Translations under genes and position numbers: made by a program
Notes under the pieces: model-generated
Database searches by the model: none
What the model saw: the letters and a program-made list of their open reading frames with translations, nothing else
Told to the model about the DNA's origin: nothing
Source of the DNA: Clostridiaceae bacterium
GTDB lineage: Bacteria > Bacillota > Clostridia > Saccharofermentanales > Saccharofermentanaceae
Length of the DNA: 35,519 bases
Direction: 5' to 3'
NCBI GenBank assembly: GCA_012718915.1
Contig: JAAYBI010000029.1
Location: 1-35,519 of the forward strand
Shown here: one piece after another, positions 31,078 to 35,519 of the stretch
Layout: the number at the start of each line of letters is the position of its first letter
Position numbering within the stretch: position 1 is the first letter of the stretch

Positions 31078-31172
31078 GCGAGCACGAGAAGATTCCTTAT
31101 TAAAGGTTTCTTTAATAAGGCGCTCTCAAGCAACTCCTTATTAAAGAAAAGTGCCAAAAACTTTAATAAGGG
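31078..31172. repeat. 95-bp direct repeat, copy 1 (upstream of fic)
   Basis: From GCGAGCACGAG to CTTTAATAAGGG this block recurs at 32508-32602 with one base different (31124 T, 32554 C). It contains two palindromes: CCTTATTAAAG/CTTTAATAAGG with a 4-bp centre (31095-31120) and the same arms with a 14-bp centre (31136-31171). Confidence 0.95.
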
Positions 31173-31222
31173 CGGTCATTCGCATGCCTTGTTTAAAAAA
31201 ATACCATAAAATTTTAATAAGG
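31095..31222. repeat. Palindromic iteron array in the fic promoter region
   Basis: CTTTAATAAGG arms occur at 31110, 31161 and, as TTTTAATAAGG, at 31212, exactly 51 bp apart each time. Left arms CCTTATTAAAG are at 31095 and 31136, and a decayed one (CCTTGTTTAAA) is at 31187. The third palindrome overlaps a candidate promoter TTGTTT (31189-31194)-N18-TTTAAT (31213-31218) for the Fic gene. This suggests operator sites, perhaps for the winged-helix part of the Fic protein itself. Confidence 0.65.
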
Positions 31223-31241
31223 GACGCGTTCAAGGGAGGAA

Positions 31242-32396
31242 ATGGCTATGACTCATAATCGTGCCGGTAAATATGTTCATCAGCTAACGGGCTATGATGC
31301 ATTCATTCCAACGGATCTTCCGCCGGATCCTCCAGTGAATATGGATGCAGAAATGATTCGCCTTCTATCCTTGGCGGATCGAAAATTGGGACGGCTTGAT
31401 GGAGTCACACAGATTTTGCCAAATCCAGATCTGTTCGTTGGAATGTATGTGCAAAAGGAAGCGGTATTGAGCTCGCAAATTGAAGGGACGCAGGCTTCAT
31501 TTGTTGACGTTCTTCAGGTTGATGCGGATACGGCTGCGAAGAGGCAGGATGTTGAAGAAGTTGTAAACTATGTTAAGGCAATGAAATACGGGATGAATAG
31601 ACTTGAGACGCTACCCTTAAGTCTTCGTCTGCTGAGAGAAATACACGGTATTTTGTTGAGCGGGGTGAGAGGAAGCCAGCGAAATCCAGGCGATTTTCGA
31701 ACATCCCAGAACAGGATAGGCTCTTCGGGATGTAGCCTAGCAACGGCATCATTTGTTCCGCCGCAGGTTGCTGAAATGACATCTGCACTGGGGCATCTTG
31801 AAAATTATATGTATTCAGAAAGTGATATTCCGCATCTTATTCGAATTGCACTGATTCATGCTCAATTTGAAACGATTCACCCCTTTTTGGATGGAAATGG
31901 AAGAATGGGAAGGTTGCTGATTGCTTTTTGGCTATATCAACAACAAATTCTAAAATATCCCCTCCTATATATCAGCTACTATTTTAAAAAGAACCGGACA
32001 GAATACTACGATCGATTGATGAATATTCGCACGAAAGGAGATTGGGAAGGCTGGGTGAAGTTTTTTCTGGAAGGTGTGGCACAAGTTGCAGATGAAGCAA
32101 CTCAATCGGCAAGTGAAATCATGAAATTGAAGGAAATGATTATGGAAAAGATTCAAAAAGAAACGAGCGGGAAAGCCAACTCGGTGTTACTGCTTGACCT
32201 CCTTTTTCGAATGCCTATAATTACTATAAATTTAGTTAAGGATGAGCTGAAGGTTTCCTATCCTACGGCGAAAGCTCTTACGGAGCATTTTCGTGAAGCG
32301 AAAATCATTCGTTGTATCGATGATTCCATTCTGCGAAACAAGAGGTACATCTTTTCTGAATATGTAACGATACTTGAGAGAGGCACAGAAATCTAA
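31242..32396 (+). CDS. Fic family protein (class II) with winged-helix C-terminus
   Basis: Predicted AMP-transferase (AMPylator) or related nucleotidyl-modifying enzyme. The catalytic motif HPFLDGNGRMGR starts at His213 and is intact. The inhibitory-helix motif S-x3-E-G (SSQIEG, Ser77 to Gly82) lies N-terminal to the Fic core, which defines class II Fic proteins with built-in autoinhibition. The last about 70 residues (LLDLLFRMPIITINLVKDEL, SYPTAKALTEHFREAKII) look like a winged helix that could bind DNA. GGGAGG suits a start at the third codon (31248) as well as 31242. The gene sits between two 95-bp direct repeats with an iteron array over its promoter. No antitoxin gene is adjacent. Confidence 0.9.
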   Translation: MAMTHNRAGKYVHQLTGYDAFIPTDLPPDPPVNMDAEMIRLLSLADRKLGRLDGVTQILPNPDLFVGMYVQKEAVLSSQIEGTQASFVDVLQVDADTAAKRQDVEEVVNYVKAMKYGMNRLETLPLSLRLLREIHGILLSGVRGSQRNPGDFRTSQNRIGSSGCSLATASFVPPQVAEMTSALGHLENYMYSESDIPHLIRIALIHAQFETIHPFLDGNGRMGRLLIAFWLYQQQILKYPLLYISYYFKKNRTEYYDRLMNIRTKGDWEGWVKFFLEGVAQVADEATQSASEIMKLKEMIMEKIQKETSGKANSVLLLDLLFRMPIITINLVKDELKVSYPTAKALTEHFREAKIIRCIDDSILRNKRYIFSEYVTILERGTEI

Positions 32397-32507
32397 CCTA
32401 AGTATCGGAAACCTGTCGGCCCACCGTCTCTCCCACGCGAGCACGAAGAAATCCCCCCCGACATGTGCGCCACTCTCGTTATATTCGGTCAACAACGTAT
32501 CTCCCAA

Positions 32508-32602
32508 GCGAGCACGAGAAGATTCCTTATTAAAGGTTTCTTTAATAAGGCGCCCTCAAGCAACTCCTTATTAAAGAAAAGTGCCAAAAACTTTAATAAG
32601 GG
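32508..32602. repeat. 95-bp direct repeat, copy 2 (downstream of fic)
   Basis: 94 of 95 bases match copy 1, at an offset of 1430 bp. It carries both palindromes (arms at 32525, 32540, 32566, 32591) but lacks the third, degenerate iteron and the promoter. A partial copy of its first 15 bases (GCGAGCACGA-GAA) also occurs near 32437, preceded by the same CTCCCA. Confidence 0.95.
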
Positions 32603-32616
32603 AGGCCGAGTCGCCG

Positions 32617-33666
32617 AATTTCCTTAGCGATTATTTCCATACGAATGATTTCTTAAGCGTGAAAGAGATTACTCCGTCTATTCGAAAATCTGAAGTTTGG
32701 ATTCAAGAATAATTCAATGGCGCAGCCGGCTTGACGAAGCTCCATCGCACACTTAATCTTGCCACAGTTGAAGACGATACCGGAATAGCACTCTCTCTCG
32801 AAAACTTCCTATATCATTTCCATCTGGATGTCAGAAACGTATTGTCGAGAGGGCCCTTTTCGCAATTATGTATTGCGGCGGCTGTTCGAGAAGACTATGA
32901 AGAGCCTCTGGAAGAATACGTTTCGAAGGCCCTGCCGCGTCTATGTGCCATCGATTCGAGAAACTGGATTATGTAATTGATTGACACTCTCCAGCGAATG
33001 GATGAAGTCGATGTCAACCGCCTGTCCGAAAAAGAGATCCGGATGCTCCAGATGTTCCATTATTCAGTCTGGCTGCATGCAGAAGAAGATAACGGGAGAG
33101 ACACACTATATATGAAGCTTATGCAAATCAAAAACTCACCTGTGCTATTAGCCGACATCATTGACGAGCCGGTCAACATCGGGTTCGATTGCCCGCTTGA
33201 CTTGCACTGCACCTACACAAGAGACAAAATCCTCGTCGCTATGAACTACATGAAGCCCTCAACCATAAGAGAAGGCGTCAAATATTTGCCCGAAAAGAAA
33301 ATCGATCTCTTCTTCATCACGCTCAACAAATCCGACAAAGACTATTCGCCGACCACACTATATAACGACTATTCCATCAATGAAACGCTCTTCCACTGGC
33401 AGAGCCAAAGCACAACTTCTGAAGCCTCGACGACCGGCAAGTGATACTGCCACCACAAAGTGTCCGCGAACAAAGTCCTCCTGTTCGCGCGTGAATCCAA
33501 GACGGATATTGGTGGAACATCACCATATACATACTTGGGATTTGCCGATTATGTGACGCGCGAGGACAGCCGTCCGATGAACATCACATGGAAGCTGCAC
33601 CGCCCGATTCCTGCAAAGTACTTGAAGAAGACGAATAAGTTGGTGGGACGAGGTTGTATGGAATAG
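32617..33666 (+). pseudogene. Decayed C-terminal part of a DUF3427-type protein
   Basis: One reading frame runs through this stretch but is broken by three in-frame stops: TAA at 32710, TAA at 32974 and TGA at 33442. Text between them is recognisable: LSLENFLYHFHLDVRNVLSR, then KKIDLFFITLNKSDKDYSPT, INETLFHWQSQSTTSEASTTG, and after the last stop SPYTYLGFADYVTREDSRPM and NITWKLHRPIPAKYLKKTNK. These match the DUF3427 domain found at the C-terminus of DEAD/DEAH-box helicases. The helicase part is missing; the left end abuts repeat copy 2. The stop at 33442 falls where the family usually has Arg (TGQRY), consistent with CGA to TGA. The first segment (32617-32709) is in frame but I cannot place it in the family. 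Confidence 0.8.
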
Positions 33667-33714
33667 TCTTTGAGAAAAGAAAGTTGGGGTTATCGGTATA
33701 AATATCACATGAAG

Positions 33715-33743
33715 TTGACTATCCATAAATAAATATATATATT
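33715..33743 (+). promoter_or_regulatory. Promoter of the repeat-controlled secreted-protein gene
   Basis: TTGACT (33715-33720), 17-bp spacer, TATATT (33738-33743). The predicted start near 33750 leaves a leader of about 40 nt with GGAGGG (33777-33782) before the TTG at 33790. Confidence 0.72.
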
Positions 33744-33789
33744 GATAAGTAAATCAGCAAGAATTATTCATTTGGCGGAGGGCGAAGCC

Positions 33790-33876
33790 TTGAGACAATT
33801 TCTGAGAAGAGAAGAGAAGAGAAGAGAAGAGAAGAGAAGAGAAGGCACTCGTGGCGGTCGTTTCTTAGCGTTCTGA
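33790..33876 (+). CDS. Short frame from the likely true start, now out of frame with the secreted protein
   Basis: TTG at 33790 has GGAGG at 8-nt spacing, the best translation start in the region. It reads MRQFLRREEKRREEKRREGT and stops at TGA 33874-33876 after 28 residues. The middle is encoded by the GAGAA repeat. With one repeat unit fewer, or two more, this start would read into the signal-peptide core and the whole downstream protein. At present its stop overlaps the ATG at 33876 (TGATG), so translational reinitiation is possible. Confidence 0.6.
   Translation: MRQFLRREEKRREEKRREGTRGGRFLAF
33804..33844 (+). repeat. Pentanucleotide tandem repeat (GAGAA)8
   Basis: Eight uninterrupted GAGAA units plus one G. 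The unit length is not a multiple of three, so each gain or loss shifts the reading frame. It lies inside coding sequence, at the charged start of a signal peptide. Position and unit parallel the CTCTT (complement AAGAG) repeats that switch Neisseria opa genes. Confidence 0.95.
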
Positions 33877-35519
33877 TGAGTGCACTGGTTCTTCTTGGCG
33901 GTAGTTCAATTTCGTTACTAGCAGAGGGTGAAAGGCCGGAAGAATTATTCTTTTGTGCGGATGATTCTCTTTCGTTTTCGGCCAGTGCTGCAGTCACATC
34001 CTCTTGGGATGCTCAAGCCAATATCGACCTTATATTTACCAATTGCGGAGAAGAGACGATCCACAATTGGTGTTTTATTTTTGATCTGCCGTATGAGATC
34101 GAAAACATATGGAACGGTTCTATCATTGAGCATCGGGACGGCGTGTATTCGGTGACAAATGTTGGGTGGAACCAGGACATTCCGGTCGGAGGATCGGTCA
34201 CGGTCGGATTTACGGCCGCCTCGACCGACGGGACGGATGTTACGGTTATGCCGACCTTTTTCCTCCTGAACACCGAGAAAATCGAGGTGGATGCCGATGC
34301 GGCTTCACTCACCTATCAAGAGTATTCGGCATGGGGCAGTGGATTTACGGGGGCGCTTAGTCTCAGCCATAGCTTGGAGCATACGCTGACCGATTGGAGT
34401 GTTTCTTTTTCGTGTAATCGACCGATTCTTCAAGTGAACAACGGTATCTTATCGCAAAGCGATGACGGTGCCTGTCTGATTTATAACGACGGGAATCATC
34501 AGAATGTTGAGGTCGGTACAACACAGGTCGTCGGCATTCAAGGGGGAGTGGCGGATACGCAGATTCCATTTGAGCTGTCTGATGTGCATGTGTTTATGTG
34601 GACGCAAGTATTTTCATTGACAGAGGACGAAAATGCAAACGGGGTCGCTGATTACCTGGATTTTATCTCCGGTGGCCAGACGGACCCGGGTCCGAATTTG
34701 GAAACGGACACGGATGGAGATGGAATACCGGACTATTTTGAGCTCGAGTGGGGAACGGATCCGCATAATATGGATACGGATGGAGACGGAATCGACGACT
34801 TGAATGAATTTTATTGTGGACTGGATCCGCTGACTTCGGATGCGGATGAAGATTTCGACGGTGACGGACTTACCCTCGAACAAGAACAAGCGCAGGGGAC
34901 GGCATTTTGGAATGCGGATACCGATTATGACGGTTTGTCTGACGGGGATGAAGTCAATGTCCATGGGACAGAGCCGATTAATGAGGATATCGATGGGGAT
35001 GGACTGTTCGATGGGGATGAGATCGCTTTAGGACTGAATCCGTTGAATGCGGCTACTCATGGAGTACCTGATATACAATATACTCAATCCTATGTCTTAT
35101 CGCCGGGAAGCGTTGTTTTTTCAGACATCAATACCGAAGAATCACCATACGTAATGTCCTTGGAGATTACCGCATCCGGGAATGTTCCGGAATACCTTGT
35201 AGCCTTAGAAAGTAGTTATTCTGCTACAGTGCATAACGATGCGATGCTGGGTCTTGTGGCGGAGCTTGAATATGACGGGCGTTACATTATCGATGAAGTC
35301 AAGCTGAAGTTTGAAGTTCAAGATGAATTCATTCCCAACGTTGGGAGTGCGTATGCTGCGGTCAGTCCAGAATTTGAAGGCATTAAGCGATATTGTGTGT
35401 TCCGATATTTTGAAGATATTAATATGCTCCTTCCTGTAGAGACTTACTATGACGAGGAGAATCAACTCGTTTACGCGATTACGGATATGGTTGGCACCTA
35501 CTGCTTAATCGATATGGAT
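33876..35519 (+). CDS. Secreted surface protein with carbohydrate-binding-like domains and TSP type-3 repeats (partial, phase-variable)
   Basis: Open to the right edge of the window (548 codons, no stop), so the C-terminus is unknown. From the ATG the product starts MSALVLLGGSSISLLAEGE, the hydrophobic core and cleavage region of a signal peptide but without the basic n-region, which is encoded upstream across the repeat. Residues about 36-116 and 150-225 resemble carbohydrate-binding modules of the CBM2-like type (WNGSII...YSVTNVGWNQDIPVGGSVTVGF). Residues about 278-390 contain several DxDxDGxxD calcium-binding type-3 repeats (TDTDGDGIPDYFELEWGTDP, MDTDGDGIDDLNEF, NEDIDGDGLFDGDEIALGL). The frame remains open upstream to 33753 but has no ATG, GTG or TTG there, which is why the out-of-frame TTG at 33790 matters. 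The neighbouring sortase is far away and no sorting signal is visible yet. Confidence 0.8.
   Translation, partial: MSALVLLGGSSISLLAEGERPEELFFCADDSLSFSASAAVTSSWDAQANIDLIFTNCGEETIHNWCFIFDLPYEIENIWNGSIIEHRDGVYSVTNVGWNQDIPVGGSVTVGFTAASTDGTDVTVMPTFFLLNTEKIEVDADAASLTYQEYSAWGSGFTGALSLSHSLEHTLTDWSVSFSCNRPILQVNNGILSQSDDGACLIYNDGNHQNVEVGTTQVVGIQGGVADTQIPFELSDVHVFMWTQVFSLTEDENANGVADYLDFISGGQTDPGPNLETDTDGDGIPDYFELEWGTDPHNMDTDGDGIDDLNEFYCGLDPLTSDADEDFDGDGLTLEQEQAQGTAFWNADTDYDGLSDGDEVNVHGTEPINEDIDGDGLFDGDEIALGLNPLNAATHGVPDIQYTQSYVLSPGSVVFSDINTEESPYVMSLEITASGNVPEYLVALESSYSATVHNDAMLGLVAELEYDGRYIIDEVKLKFEVQDEFIPNVGSAYAAVSPEFEGIKRYCVFRYFEDINMLLPVETYYDEENQLVYAITDMVGTYCLIDMD

Noticed and set aside
31078-31222. 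CRISPR-like regular repeats
   Set aside because: Only two or three palindromic units at 51-bp spacing, with no variable spacers between identical repeats and no cas genes; they read as operator iterons.
32974-33444. Stop-codon reassignment or selenocysteine to explain the broken DUF3427 frame
   Set aside because: Both TAA and TGA interrupt it, the TGA falls where Arg is expected rather than Cys, and the gene lacks its N-terminal part; a pseudogene is simpler.

Overview
The window is a chromosomal segment spanning the replication origin of a low-to-moderate GC member of the Bacillota, most likely class Clostridia. The evidence is the dnaA-dnaN-recF-remB-gyrB block around a DnaA-box cluster, MurT/GatD, an LL-diaminopimelate aminotransferase route, a GSI-alpha-type glutamine synthetase followed by a clostridial NitR-like ANTAR protein, strong AGGAGG ribosome-binding sites and TTGACA-N17-TATAAT promoters. 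I cannot name the species from sequence alone.

Layout. Positions 1-6863 (minus strand) hold dnaA, dnaN, recF, remB and gyrB, closed by an intrinsic terminator at 1-35. A putative oriC lies between dnaA and dnaN (about 5.08-5.46 kb). From 7 kb rightward everything is on the plus strand, away from the origin: a class-D-like sortase; carA-murT-gatD; glnA-nitR(ANTAR)-dapF-dapL-pyrG; gltB-gltD; an ArsC/Spx-family gene; an ammonium transporter fused to a PII domain; purA-guaA. After the guaA terminator (29.65 kb) the content becomes accessory: a DUF6933/pRiA4b-ORF3-like fusion, a Fic protein gene flanked by 95-bp direct repeats built of palindromic iterons, a decayed DUF3427-type gene with in-frame stops, and the start of a secreted protein with thrombospondin type-3 repeats that runs off the right edge.

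How the genes fit together. The 7.9-29.6 kb region is a nitrogen/glutamine hub. Amt imports ammonium, GlnA and GltBD assimilate it, and CarA, GatD, PyrG, GltB and GuaA are all glutamine-hydrolysing enzymes. Promoters of glnA, gltB, amt and purA share an inverted repeat, TGCAAG-N14-CTTGCA (one mismatch at gltB and purA), that I do not recognise as a known operator. Each of these four genes also has an intrinsic terminator between its promoter and its start codon. An ANTAR (RNA-binding antiterminator) protein is encoded right after glnA. Together these suggest a two-layer nitrogen regulon.

The most striking accessory feature is a run of eight GAGAA units at the front of the secreted-protein gene. 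It lies between a well-placed TTG start and the signal-peptide core, and in the present register it puts them out of frame. This is the architecture of a phase-variable surface protein switched by slipped-strand mispairing.
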